A stretch of DNA of 64,000 nt, from the NCBI GenBank assembly GCA_036971715.1, contig JAVHJL010000009.1, positions 434,001 to 498,000 of the forward strand. Direction: 5' to 3'. Each line of letters opens with the position of its first letter. The stretch's first letter is position 1. Under the pieces are notes generated by a model. It had not been told where the DNA came from, made no database searches, and saw only the letters and a program-made list of their open reading frames with translations. This DNA is from Arthrobotrys musiformis. Lineage: Eukaryota; Ascomycota; Orbiliomycetes; Orbiliales; Orbiliaceae. The translations under genes and the position numbers were made by a program. This document shows positions 32,485 through 44,356 of this stretch, piece by piece.

Positions 32485-35400
32485 ATGGCGAACAAACGTA
32501 AGGCGGACGCGTCGGTGGACGAGGTGCTTGTAGGTCTAAAGCTTTGTCCCTGGGTATCTCCGGCTGGTTCTAACGCGGCACTTCTGATATATAGGACCCG
32601 AGCGATATGCTCTCATTCATCTGCCTCGGAGGAGGCAGTGAGGTCGGCCGATCGTGCCATATCGTCCAGTATAAGGGAAAGACGGTGATGTTAGACGCCG
32701 GCGTGCATCCAGCATACGAAGGAATCTCAAGCTTGCCGTTTTATGATGATTTCGATCTCAGTACGGTCGATATCTTACTCATATCCCAGTACGTATCAGT
32801 TGGCGCGATCTATATTAGAATATATGGGAAGAAGGCTAATGCATTCTCAGTTTCCACCTCGACCATGCTGGATCTCTCCCATACGTCCTTACTAAAACGA
32901 ATTTCCGTGGAAGAGTCTTTATGACACATCCAACAAAGGCGATATACAAGTGGTTGATGAGCGACAGCGTCCGTGTTAGGTATGTCCATACAGCTCTTTC
33001 GTTTCCTTCGTACATAAAGCGATCTTTTTGGAGGTTCTGGTCAATTATTCCATCTTTATTTTTGCTCTTTACTGCTTTGTTTTGCCATTATCAAGAGACG
33101 CCTATACTCTGGAACTCTTGCTTTTCATCCAAACGTACTTTATGGCCTTGTGGGCTTGTTAGTTCTTTAGCGTTGCAGAAGGCTCCCTCGAGGTTCAGTC
33201 CTTTGTTCTTTTGCAATTACGATTCTACTTTTGCACACCGGTCACCCCTTTCGTATCACGTCTTCGGCCCCAGAGAGTGTATCTTAGTAGTGCCAGCCAA
33301 AGAATACAATGATTCCAACCCAGAAATGTCCTATGAACCCTCCCGTACATGTACATTATAGCATATGGAGCTGGGACCAGCCCACCTGCCATAAAGAAGT
33401 ATCATTTCCCTGATTTCCATATCTGACGGTGCATGATGTAGTAACACGACATCAGAGCAAACGACCCAATTATTTTCCGAAACCGACCACCTCTCATCGT
33501 TTTCTCAAATATCGGCGATCGATTATTATCAAACGCTTCACCACTCTTCGATTGCGATTACGCCATACCCCGCCGGCCATGTTCTTGGCGCGGCTATGTT
33601 CCTCATTGAGATCGCGGGTCTCAAGATTTTATTCACGGGAGACTACTCCCGCGAGGATGATAGACATCTCGTTTCTGCCAGTTTACCAAAGCATATCAAA
33701 CCCGATATTCTCATCACGGAAAGTACATATGGTACCGCTTCGCATATGCCGCGGCCGGAGAAGGAGGCGCGATTTATATCATTGGTCACAAGTATTCTGG
33801 ATCGCGGCGGCAGAGTGCTAATGCCCGTGTTCGCGTTGGGTCGGGCCCAAGAACTTCTTCTGATATTGGAGGAGTACTGGGAAGCCCATGAGAGGTATCG
33901 ACAGTACCCGATATATTATGCATCGTCGTTGGCAAGAAGATGTATGTCTGTGTATCAAACATATATCCATGCCATGAACGACAACATCAAAGCGCTATTC
34001 AGAAGCAAAATGGCCGCAATTGGTGAAGCCGGGAAGGATGGCCAAGTCATCGGTGGCACGAATCCGTTCGAAATGAGATGGGTTAGATCACTGAAATCAC
34101 TGGATCGATTTGATGATGTTGGCGGGTGTGTTATGCTGGCTGCTCCTGGTATGATGCAAAACGGTGTTTCTAGAGAGTTATTAGAAAGATGGTGCCCTGA
34201 CCCGAAAAACGGTGTCATATTGACGGGCTACTCAGTCGAGGGGACTTTGGCGAAGAGCATCTTGAACGAGCCGACGGAAATCCAAGCGTTCAAGAAGGAG
34301 CATACGAGTCGAAGAAGTGGTAGAGAGGAAGCGGATCGAGTTATGATCCCGAGGCGGTGTAGCATCGACGAATTGAGCTTTGCTGCGCACGTCGACTATG
34401 GTCAAAATAGCTCATTCATTGAAGAAGTTGGTGCGAAGGTCATCGTAAGTGCATGATTGATGATGCTCTTGATACAAACAACTTCTTAGAATAGAATGCT
34501 AATTAATACAGATTTTGGTCCATGGAGAGACGAATGCTATGGGCAGGCTGAAGAGCGCCCTGCTGAGCAAATATCACGACAGAAAGGACAAACCCAGAAT
34601 CTATAATCCAAAAAATTGCGAGGAACTTAATATACCATTCAAGGGAGAGAAGATTGCGAATGTAAGTCTGCCCATCTCGGCGGAGCAATAGCAACGAGGT
34701 TGTTGCTCTCCCCTCTACAGTCTGATAATAATGAAAATTTTTTAGGTTGTGGGCAAACTTGCAAAACACCCTCCTCATCTATCAAAAGACATCGAAAAAT
34801 CGTTGGTTAAGGCTGTTCAGGATCAGGTATTCGCTGGTGTACTTGTCCAGAACGACTTCAAACTATCATTGATGTCCCCTGATGATCTACGTGAATACGC
34901 GGGCCTTACTACTACAACAGTTATGTGCAAGCAACGGGTTCCACTAAGTACTGCAGGTGCCGGCCTGATCCGATGGAGTTTGGAGAGTATGTTTGGAGGG
35001 ATTGTCACAGTTAAGAAGGAAAGAACAAACGGGTACATCGAGGACGAAGATGAAGACTCGAACGAGGCAAACGGGGAACCGAAGGAGCAAGCTTCACGGG
35101 AAGAGACCTTCAGGGTAATGGACTGCGTTACGATATATTGCCGCTCCGGATACGTTGAACTTGAATGGGAAGGAAATATTCACAATGATGGCATTGCAGA
35201 CGCTATATTGGCCATTCTTCTGAGCATTGAGAGTGCCCCAGCAAGTGTCAAGTGTAGGTTCTGTCAAATCACTGTGATTAGTAGAACCAAGAGGCTAACT
35301 TGACATTAGATTCTACGAAACCGCACAGTCATAATCATGACCATCCTTCAGACCACACCAATGTCAATTTGTCAACTCGCCTCGATCGAATTCTTTGGTT

Positions 35401-35644
35401 CTTAGAAGCACAGTTCGGAGATGGTGTTCAGCCAATGGAACCGGAGGGAGACGGTATTGATGTTTCGAAGGGCAAGGTCAATCTCAAACTACGAATCCAA
35501 GTCGACGAGCATCAGGCCATCGTTCGATTTGACCCTCTGGAAGTCGAATGCAAGTTTGAGGCCCTCCGACAAAGGATTATGGCTGTCCTTGAGAGAGCAA
35601 TCGACACTGTCGCGCCATTTGTAGACGTTCCAGCCGGGCACTAG
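32485..35644 (+). CDS. YSH1: Cleavage and polyadenylation endonuclease YSH1/CPSF73
   Basis: Seven exons: 32485-32523, 32595-32788, 32851-32979, 33442-34444, 34512-34661, 34746-35253 and 35310-35644, giving 785 residues. It is a metallo-beta-lactamase/beta-CASP nuclease that cuts pre-mRNA before polyadenylation in the nuclear CPF complex. Visible motifs are GGGSEVGRSC, the zinc motif H78-F-H80-L-D82-H83 (split by the second intron), YPAGHVLGAAMF, FTGDYSREDDRHL, ITESTYG, ALGRAQELLL, NGVILTGYSVEGTLAK, and VHGETNAMGRLKSAL late in the fold. The C-terminal region, with acidic and His-rich linkers, matches the family's scaffold-binding part. Intron 3 is 462 nt against 56-84 for the others, and stays open in frame for about 127 codons. 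All joins keep phase. Confidence 0.94.
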
Positions 35645-38210
35645 CATACTCGTGCATGTTATATGCACTCTATCTGCATCTAAGTCGCATATTGTCACGA
35701 GACATTTCTCCCTTCCCCGCAGGCCCAGACCATCCCATCTGGAATATTTCGCTTTTTGCAATTGACAAGCTGTTAATTCTAATTATCTTTGAGCATGTAC
35801 GATATACTTACGGCGATAGAGAAGGAACTGGAGCGAATTCTGACCATGACAGTGGAAAAAGTCTGCTCGCTGACCACTTAGATCATCTGTGAAACCCTAG
35901 TAATCGTGTAACGCCAGACAACTACTACATATTTGCCAGCTCGGACATGCGGTTGTGCAACCTCAAATCGATCAGCCGTCATCATCCTGTCCTAATCCCG
36001 TGCCGGGGAAATCGATCGGTATGTTGCATGGATTTAAGATCTCGTATCAAGATATCATTCAGGTAACTGAAATATACTTCTTTGCCCTCGGTTACGTCCC
36101 AGATTTCAATTTGAAGGGGCTTTTATCTTAAACGGCTGGTTTTATTTAAAATAAACCACCTCGGTGCCTGTAGAACCCTCGAGGCTCTTGTCGAATGTTT
36201 TCGTATGGCTATTGCAATTGTGGCCCAAAAATTGCTCCTTTTAGCAGCATTCAACGGTGTGCAGTATACTCTGCGTATTAAGATGCACCTAAGATCTTAC
36301 ACCCTGTCCTTCTGTTTGCTTACCATTTGAGAGCTATTATTTCTATTGATCGGGTTTAGTCTCGGAGGATGATCGGGTAACCAAGGGTCCTCATTGGAAA
36401 GGATTTATTTACTTCCAACATCTCATTGGATCTTCGCCGAGCTGCATGAGCATCGCATCGCATACTAGCCATGTCATGTACACAAATATGTTTGGTATCT
36501 ATATCCCAAGGGAGAAGATTAATCGACCATTCGATTTGTGAAAATGTGCGTCCGGCCGGGATCTTGAGAAGATGTGCATCATATCCTTTGGTCACAGGGA
36601 CCAACATGGAGCTGAGTCGACGCAATGCCTTTCCGTAGACTGGGGCATGCACCTACAGAACCAGAAATGTTTTTTAACTCCGCGATTGCTGGCTAGGTCC
36701 TCGAAGTCTGAGCCAATCGATCCTTTGCGGGCCTCGAATCTGGCAGCTTTGTGAGGGCGGGAGAGGAAGAAGAAAAACCAAACTGCAAAGCAATGCAAAG
36801 ACGCTCACGCTTATGCCTTGAGTTTCTACCAACCATGAATTTGTGGAGAAAAGACGCATTGCAAATGTACGCATTTCATATGCATTACCAAAGCTTTGGG
36901 AAAGAGCGGGGGAAGGGAAAGGGACGAATCACGACAGATCTGAGGGCAACGTACACGGGCAATGATTCCAGCCTTGTCCTTCGAATGCTCTCCATCTCCG
37001 AACCTCAACAATCCGTTAGCCGGTACATTGGCTCGCCTTAGCGATCTCGCAGTTGATTTCGGGCGACGTCGGTGATCATTCGATTTTGAACACGATTATG
37101 TGTAACAGCCTTACCGCTGGAACGATTAGCTCGTGTCATCGAAGGGACCTGTCAGCCATGCACTCCATTTCGCCTCTAACCATCTCTCTCTCGGTACTTC
37201 AAAACATACATATGTTTTCATACACCTGCATGTAGTTCCATGCATGGCATGAAGGTGGAATAAGCCGACGCCTAACTTCACTCCTCGTGATGATCGTTAT
37301 CAGTTTTTGATCTTGATAAAACAAAAACCAACGTTACTTTATCTTCAAAACGTTAACACCATATCTATCCTGGGGCCCCAGAAATTTAGTTTAGCATCGA
37401 TAGACCAGGAGGTCGGCGAGATAGATCTCATTTACCATGGCGGGGAAATAGCATCTTTCGTACTTCAGCGGTTAAGAAACTTTGTTGATTTTTAGCTTTG
37501 TGTCTTATTTTACAGGTGAAAATATGTGTGTATACTATACTTTCCGCAGGTCCGAGTTTTCGATCCCGCGCACAAAAAACCATGCACTCCAAAAAAAAAT
37601 TTTTTGTTTCCTTTTCCAAAACTACTAATAACCAGTTCCTGTGACACAACATCCTGGCTATTAGAAATTCGGACTTCGTGTGTGGGCGAACGCGAGCGTT
37701 GAGCGTCTGGGTGTCCGTGGACGCTAGAGACCCTGCTTGAATAGTTAGCTGGGTTATTGACGGGCCCGTTCATCAAGAAGGTATGTGCACCCTACGAACC
37801 TCAGGTTGCATTCAGCTTGGTACATACGTGTAAATATATGCGGATATGCATTGGCGGCTCCATGCTACTCTCAGTATATATGACATCGTCGGTTGTAACT
37901 TACTTGGGTTTTCAAGTAATGGCGGTGTTCATGTAAGTATTTATATGGATTGTATGTATATATGCGTATGCAATCGGATCTCGCGCCTTTGCATATTGTA
38001 ATATATGTGCATAACTGCATGTCCTCAGAAATGCAAGAAAACTGGCCGTGGTGAGGGATATCTTAGGATCTTGGGCCTCGCGCACCTCGGTATACGCTAG
38101 TAGACACACGTTATGGCACCAAAGTGAGCATGTTTTTTTTGTATCACATTTTGGGTTGACATTTGCAGCTTTCATAGTTAGCGGTTTGATATCGATCGGA
38201 TGCCCGAATT

Positions 38211-38211
<1 letters not shown>

Positions 38212-38254
<43 letters not shown>

Positions 38255-38265
38255 AGAGAGAGAGA
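38212..38265. repeat. Poly(A)40 followed by (GA)7
   Basis: A run of 40 A residues (38212-38251) leads straight into GA dinucleotides. It may be the tail of a plus-strand retroposed element (LINE/SINE) followed by slippage, but no element body is recognised upstream. Confidence 0.7.
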
Positions 38266-38385
38266 TAACGCCACGTTGTAGGACTTGAAAACAAACCAGC
38301 GGGTATGCACTGTATGCACGCGTAGATCTTAGACAGTGGACCCAGAAACCGCAAGGCGATGCTTCGACACAAAAACGCTAAATCA

Positions 38386-38470
38386 CAAGCTCGGGATCGA
38401 GCTAGGGAGGCTGTAAAACAAAAATCATGGCAATTTTTGCCGCTACTAGCCTTTCGTTTGCATTTTAAGG
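38386..38470 (-). repeat. Possible tRNA-derived relic
   Basis: On minus, TAGCTCGATCCCGAGCTTG (38405-38386) has a T-loop-like core (TCGATCC) and lies downstream of a GGCTAGTAGCGG A-box-like stretch. The spacing is near that of a tRNA but the stems are poor. Tentative. Confidence 0.25.
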
Positions 38471-39787
38471 CTGTGGGCTAGTTACTAGTGGCCTTACCGA
38501 CCAAGAAAAAACGGGATCAAGAAAAGGAGAAGCAGTAGTCGAACTCCTAGCTACCGCCTACGGTAAAACTAGTGTATGGATGTTTCGTCGATCCAGGAAA
38601 CCATCAAGATACTTAACGTGGTAAATTTCAGCTAAAAGTGCCTGAGCTTCAACACATCGCAAGCTAGGTATAGATGGAGCCTAGAGTATGAGTGTCTCAG
38701 ATCCGCCCAGTTATGATGAGGAAGGAGCGGTAGATTGTAGGGGAAAGTGGTCTAGACCAGGTGGCCAGGGTCCATCGGATCGGTGCGCCACTTCGTTTAT
38801 GTTAACCCCAGTCAAGCGATGATACGAGCGGCAATGTTTTAACATGATATCGAACATCTCTATTGCTCAATCGATCAAGCTCTAGCTACTTAGTTATCCA
38901 ATGACAGCGAATAAGCTCATTAGCATGAAAGCTTCTCCATCGGGACCCCGGGATTTTCTCAACAACGAAAACCATTGGTTCATCGGTATCGGTCTCAGCT
39001 CGGACCAAAATACGCGTACTTTGGAAAACTTTGAATAGCTTTTGACTATCTACCTGAACTAAGAGTATTTTCTTTTCAAAGATAGAACAAGCTGGGGTCT
39101 CGGATATCTCGTGTTTACCGACGTAGCGAATTATGTGGATACCATGCAATAGAACATTCAAACCACAGCGACCTGTGGAACGTGCATGGGTTTCCTGCAA
39201 CCTGGTCTCTTGTAACTTGAAAAATAAAAAAAGGAAAAAGAGAGAAGGAACGAAAGAAGAGAACAGATATCTAAAATATGTAACGTCATTCTATGGCGTC
39301 CGTCAATACTGTCTCACAATCAGCCAAGCATCGAAAATATCAGTAGACTTTCGGGGTACATTTTACGTGTATGCAATGTATGAGCCACACAAATGACGGC
39401 CACCGCACCGGTACTACCGAGCATTACCGTGATATGATATGAGGATCTATATTCCGTGGAATGGACGGATGACTGCTGTACAGTTAACATACAAGGATCT
39501 TGAAATTTGGTGGACATCGTATTATACATTGATCAGTGGCAGTGGCGTCCCGGATTCCAGGGCGGGTCTGTAATCCGGAGGTATGTAGAATGTCGATGGG
39601 CCACTTCGTATTGATTGAGGTTGCTTCTTTCTAGATCTCAGATCTAGATATGAGGCGGAGATAACGGCATGGAATTGAATAAAGAAATAAAGAAAGTATA
39701 TCAAATATCAAAAACCAAATCATTTACACGAAAGTTTGCATTACCTTCACATAATCATGCTCTTCAGGGATTGACTCGCCCAGGGTG

Positions 39788-39837
39788 TAGTTCCAAAATG
39801 GGTGTCTACTGGTACATGTTTAAGATTCAAGTCCCTT
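39788..39837 (+). repeat. Decayed tRNA-like element
   Basis: An A-box-like TAGTTCCAAAATGG at 39788-39801 and T-arm TAAGATTCAAGTCCCTT at 39821-39837. The loop TTCAAGT and 3' stem CCCTT are intact; the 5' stem differs from a perfect complement mainly by G-to-A changes. This looks like a mutated tRNA or SINE head. Confidence 0.4.
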
Positions 39838-40304
39838 GTATATTTCGCTAACTTCCTACTCCTGTTGGTATCTTTTTTTAGAAATGGATGAACGAGGAGG
39901 AGATTATATCATATTAATAAGTGGACCGAATAGGAAACGATTAATCTATTTATCGATGTACATCTACCGTTAGGCAATAATTAACTAGAATTTGATATTC
40001 CTAAACTACATGCCTCCTGTCGCGCTATGCATGCGCAGGGAATAGACAACGTGATTATTAGCCAACAAGGACGGCACAGATTTGAGTCTGGGGAAAGCAC
40101 AGGCACCTGGTGGGTATCAAAACGGGCTAGAGAGTAGCGAACCAACTAGTGATCCGCTACCCGCCTACGTATTGATTTTTTGCATCATAGTACCAATGGC
40201 GTGGGCTCGATAGGCAGCTACGGAGCAGTCAAACCATGGAATGTTACTGAGAGTCATATGAAATTAGTAATTTCATTTTATTTACCTGTATTTGCTCGCC
40301 ACAG

Positions 40305-40363
40305 TGGCTAAGCGATAAGAGCTTTGCCACAATTTGGGTGCTTCCTCGCAAGCCTTGAGCCCC
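40305..40363 (+). repeat. tRNA-derived element with good A-box
   Basis: TGGCTAAGCGATAAG at 40305 matches the Pol III A-box consensus except the final GG, and CCTTGAGCCCC at 40353-40363 resembles a B-box about 45 bases on. GC-rich sequence continues to about 40440, consistent with a SINE body. No poly(A) tail or copy is identified. Confidence 0.4.
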
Positions 40364-43300
40364 AGCCTCGGCCAGATGGAGCCCTCCGCCAGGGCCTACC
40401 TATGTTGGCCCGGCTTCTACTGCCTGAATGGGAACCTTGCATCAGATTGACATGACGGCTTTGCCGTGGGCCAAAAGTTCCCTCGTAAAACTTTATAGAT
40501 TTTATTCACATGTGCATGCGAGGTCATCTTGAAATGAGAGCCGATTGTTGCGTGAAGCAAGGCCTCGAACGTATCTAGATGCATCGTGCACGCGTGAAGA
40601 GACTTTGTCACAATTCGAAGAACAAGCAGGGAACAGATCATTCGATGAACTTCCCGGGATCCCGATGGGGATGCGAGCTTTACATACATAGTAGTAAAAA
40701 AACAAAAGAGTAGCTGCTAGGGTAAGTAAGCTCGAGGACCTCTGACCAATCCTTTCCCTAGTAGCGGCCCCACTATTGCAAAGCGACTCTCCTTGCGCGT
40801 ATCGGATTAGAGCCATCACGGAAAAGACGGGCACGTACGCAATCAGGTATATTCCTGTCTCTTAATGTTGCGCATGTACCTGGTTCAACTCGAGCTTCTT
40901 TGAGCTTGTGTGATAGTTTTTCGTGCATACGCATCGTCCGTCGTCAAGACCGTGCACGATGAGTCTTAGAGTTTGAAAGCTGGAGCGGGTAGCATTCAAT
41001 GCGACAGATCGATCGATGGCTCGTAAGCACCGATGATCGATGCTCTTGCCCGAGAGTTTTCCGACAGCCGATAGGATATCACACAAAGCCCTTACTGGTC
41101 GGAGGCTCAACCCGCTTGTTTCATCGACCCACTTTTGAACAAAGATTCCTTGGGCTGTCGAGCTGGTCCTTCATGCTTCATGCTTCACCAGCAACCTCAA
41201 GACACCCCATGCACAACAATCTGGTTTGTGGGGGGAATTATGTGTTGGGCCCTGATCCAGAACCCATTGACGTCTGGCCTCCAATATACGCTTACCCGAT
41301 TCGGACTAGTGGATTCAAGGATATACCTGGTTGCAAAATACCTTGGCAAGCCACCCATTCGGCCAGCGAGAAGGGAAGTCAGGTGCGCTTTCGAAACAGT
41401 ACAGCACACAGCATGGAAAACTTCTTGAACGGTCTTCGATTACGCCAAACAGATCGATCTTGTCGAAGAATCGACAGCCACATAAAACCCGAATCGGGCG
41501 ATTAAGGCTGACAAAGAACGAAAGGAAGAAAGGGACTGGAGCAACCGATTCTGGGCCGTGTTTACGTGAAATGCAAATATAGAATGGCGCGTGTTTCGAA
41601 ACACCGACCTTTGACGCCAATTCAGGAGAATTAAAAATCTATTTGACGGTTTTTCTTTGCAAATTTCATAGGCAGCGATCGGGAAATATTCCATCTTTGG
41701 GATATTGCTCCAGGCCTCCAGCTGTTGGAGGTTTATACGCCACAGGTTCATCAATTCATCGGCCATTGCGAGCGATGATTGGTCAATTATGTCTAGCCCC
41801 AATATATGAGATGGAAAACACCCAATACCAGGAAAGGTCGTGGCGGAATTCCTAACGTTAAACTTGACGTCTAAGCCATGGGTAACAAGTTGCCACTAAC
41901 GGTTATGATTTGCACATTGACATGTTAGCTAATGGCTATTACCACTTGTAGCAGTCTGCAAGCAAATTAGTTCGGGTGGGCGCCTTAGTAAACAAGTCCT
42001 CATACCGATTTCAGTAAGCGCATAGCCACTCAACGCAGGTGACGGCCCAAATACCTCGAAATTCAAAGAGGGTGTGGTGTTTTCCAGTTACCAGTTCTTA
42101 AGTCCCTTGACCATAGTACCAGTGAGGGGTCCATGGTACCAGCACAAGTTAGCTTCTGACTCGAGAAAAGAAAGTTTGGCATTGACACCAGCAAAAACAA
42201 GCCATCCGTCAGCCCGATGACCTCGTTTATCTTCGGTAAAGACAAAAAACCTACGCCATCAACCCCCAACGCCTCTTTTGTAAGTTCGGGCAATAGGGAA
42301 CTACGGATTAGCTCAGATCTAGAGACGGCCCGTCACAATCTCTAAATGCTGAATGCAGCGTTTGCTAGTCCTCATCGGCAAGATCGTGAATCCTTTGGGT
42401 CTAAAACAAGGAAAAAGAGCATGCCCATGCATTATATCGCGAGGGTTTTTACTAGCTATGTATGCGAGGTTTGCAGTAGCGTAAGCGGGGAATCGGTAAT
42501 GCATACAAAGCTCTAGATCTCCAAAAAAACAAAAGATGATTACGAACGGGTACACTAAACGATAGACACATTTCCCCCGGCGTGGATTGCGGGGCCCTAG
42601 TGTTTCGCATCATGGAATTTCGTTGAATTACAGCTACCTGGCATTGTGATATCGCCGAACTTGAGCACCTAAAAATGGTGATTAAATGTCCAGAAATGTG
42701 TGTATTGATTATGCTACAAAAAATTAAAAGTTTTCCCAAACAGGTCGAACAATCTTCATGTGAAACTAAATTTTGGTAAAAGGAATTTCATGAAGCCAAG
42801 GAAAACAGGATTCTTCGGGATAAATAAATCAAGATAGCAAATCGCTGCAGCCCCGGGATAGTGAAGGATAAAGTCAAGAGATAAAAAAATAGATGGCGAA
42901 ATTAACTAGTAAAAAATATTTACATGAACTCTTAAAGCAACTTGCGTTGTCTGCATGCATGCAGGTCCATGCAGGAAAAAATACAACATCTGACAACATA
43001 TCACATAGCGCAGACCATAAAAGACGTAAAGAAAAATAAAACGACGTAGTCGGCATACTGAAAGGAACCTAGACCGATGGAATCCACCCACGTATCCAAT
43101 AAAAACAAACCAAACCCAGAGCTTGAAGGAAAAAAGAAAAAGAAAGAAGAAGAAGCGAGAGATAGAGATAGAGAGAATGCCAAATACCAAAAGAAAAAAC
43201 AACGACCAAATTTTCAAGAACGGAAAGCATACCCTTTTCGAAGAAATTAAACAACAAAAAAAACGCCAGCTGAGGAATTCCAGAAACCCCATGCCCATAG

Positions 43301-43393
43301 TACTATTTCAAAGGAATTAGAAGAAAACAAAATCGACGCAGATCCCAACCCGCTTTAACCCCGAGATTAGCTGTAATTGTCGAGAGAAATAGA

Positions 43394-44356
43394 TCAATGT
43401 TCAAGCTTAATGCCCGAAATATCGCCCTGTGAGTGAGGTCCAACGAACTTGTTCCTTCCTCTGGGGTTGAAGTGGAAATGTGTCTTCTTGTGCTGACGTA
43501 GGTTGTCGGATCGTGAGAAATATCTACCACAATCTGGGGAAACGTCGCAGTAGAATGGCTTTTCTCCGGTGTGTGTTCTCTCGTGTCTCTTCAAATGTTC
43601 CTGTCTCTTGAATCTAGCATTGCAGCCCTTTGCAAGGCATTTGTGGGGCTTGCTATCTTGACCAGGAATGAGAACTGGGTAGGGCTTAGTTCGCTTCTTC
43701 TTCTGTACTCCTGGTTGTTGAGGGCAGAGAATGTCGGTAGCTTGCACTTTTCTCATTCCAGCCCTCATAGCAGCGAAGCTTTTGCTCTTTGGTGATAGCA
43801 TTGACAAATATGAAGGGGAAATCATATGGTCTTCGTCGACATCTTCTTCGTGTAGTAGCCCGGGCATCGCTGCTCTTGCGGCTGCTATTGTGGCGGCGTC
43901 ATGGCCCTCGTCAAAGGTACTATCGGAACCAAATGATGGAGCTGGCGAGTGGTAAAAAGTGTCTGCAATAGAGAGTGGTGACATGGTCGCGCTGCTAGAA
44001 AACGACTCGACTGTCGAAGAAGCTCGCATATACTCGGGGTGGTGAATGGAAGAAAGTACAGGATATTCGGCACTCATGTACGGATTATGACCATAACCCA
44101 GCATGGAGCTCGAGTACGGCTTTTCCATTGTTAATTCTTGAAATTCGGACGAGAGAAGCAAGCTAGGAGATACTGTCTCTCCTGTGTAGGTAGATGGCGC
44201 TGTTACAGATGGTGAAGGAGTAGGAGGGCCATGGGAACTGGCATTTGTTTCCGAAGAGCCAACTGATAGCCTACGAATCGAGGCTTCAAAGGCTTGTTCA
44301 TTGATATCCACATCCGCGGTTAGCAGATAGTCCATGTGAATGTTATGATGAGACAT
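43394..44356 (-). CDS. C2H2 zinc-finger transcription factor, BrlA/FlbC-like
   Basis: A single exon of 320 residues. Two tandem C2H2 fingers sit near the C-terminus: C240-x4-C245-x12-H258-x3-H262 (CLAKGCNARFKRQEHLKRHERTH), and C270-x5-C276-x12-H289-x3-H293 (CGRYFSRSDNLRQHKKTH). The linker is TGEKPF and a basic GRNKFV motif follows. The RQEHLKRHERTH / FSRSDNL pair and the post-finger GRNK(F/Y)V block are as in the conidiation regulator BrlA and its relatives, suggesting a DNA-binding developmental regulator. The N-terminal 200 residues are Ser/Pro/Thr-rich with acidic patches, likely activation sequence. The 5' leader (about 350 bases checked) has no ATG. The gene stands alone between long gene-free stretches. 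Orthology to brlA itself is not established. Confidence 0.88.
   Translation of the reverse strand: MSHHNIHMDYLLTADVDINEQAFEASIRRLSVGSSETNASSHGPPTPSPSVTAPSTYTGETVSPSLLLSSEFQELTMEKPYSSSMLGYGHNPYMSAEYPVLSSIHHPEYMRASSTVESFSSSATMSPLSIADTFYHSPAPSFGSDSTFDEGHDAATIAAARAAMPGLLHEEDVDEDHMISPSYLSMLSPKSKSFAAMRAGMRKVQATDILCPQQPGVQKKKRTKPYPVLIPGQDSKPHKCLAKGCNARFKRQEHLKRHERTHTGEKPFYCDVSPDCGRYFSRSDNLRQHKKTHFHFNPRGRNKFVGPHSQGDISGIKLEH

Larger units (their letters stand above)
35645..43393. other. Gene desert with repeats and relics
   Basis: About 7.7 kb without a convincing gene. It has AT-rich sequence, a poly(A)40-(GA)7 tract, and three tRNA-like relics listed separately. Weak coding-like frames exist at 37776 to about 37640 minus (MMNGPVNNPANYSSRV...) and 41802-41440 minus, but neither has family support or clean splice partners. 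42900-43393 is the 3' flank of the C2H2 gene. Confidence 0.5.

Noticed and set aside
37640..37776. Possible exon starting MMNGPVNNPANYSSRV on minus
   Set aside because: The first 45 codons look coding-like, but I found no convincing splice partner and the frame runs into AT-rich sequence.
41440..41802. Minus ORF with some coding-like character
   Set aside because: No recognisable family, plus frames in the same stretch are also open, and there is no promoter or splice partner.
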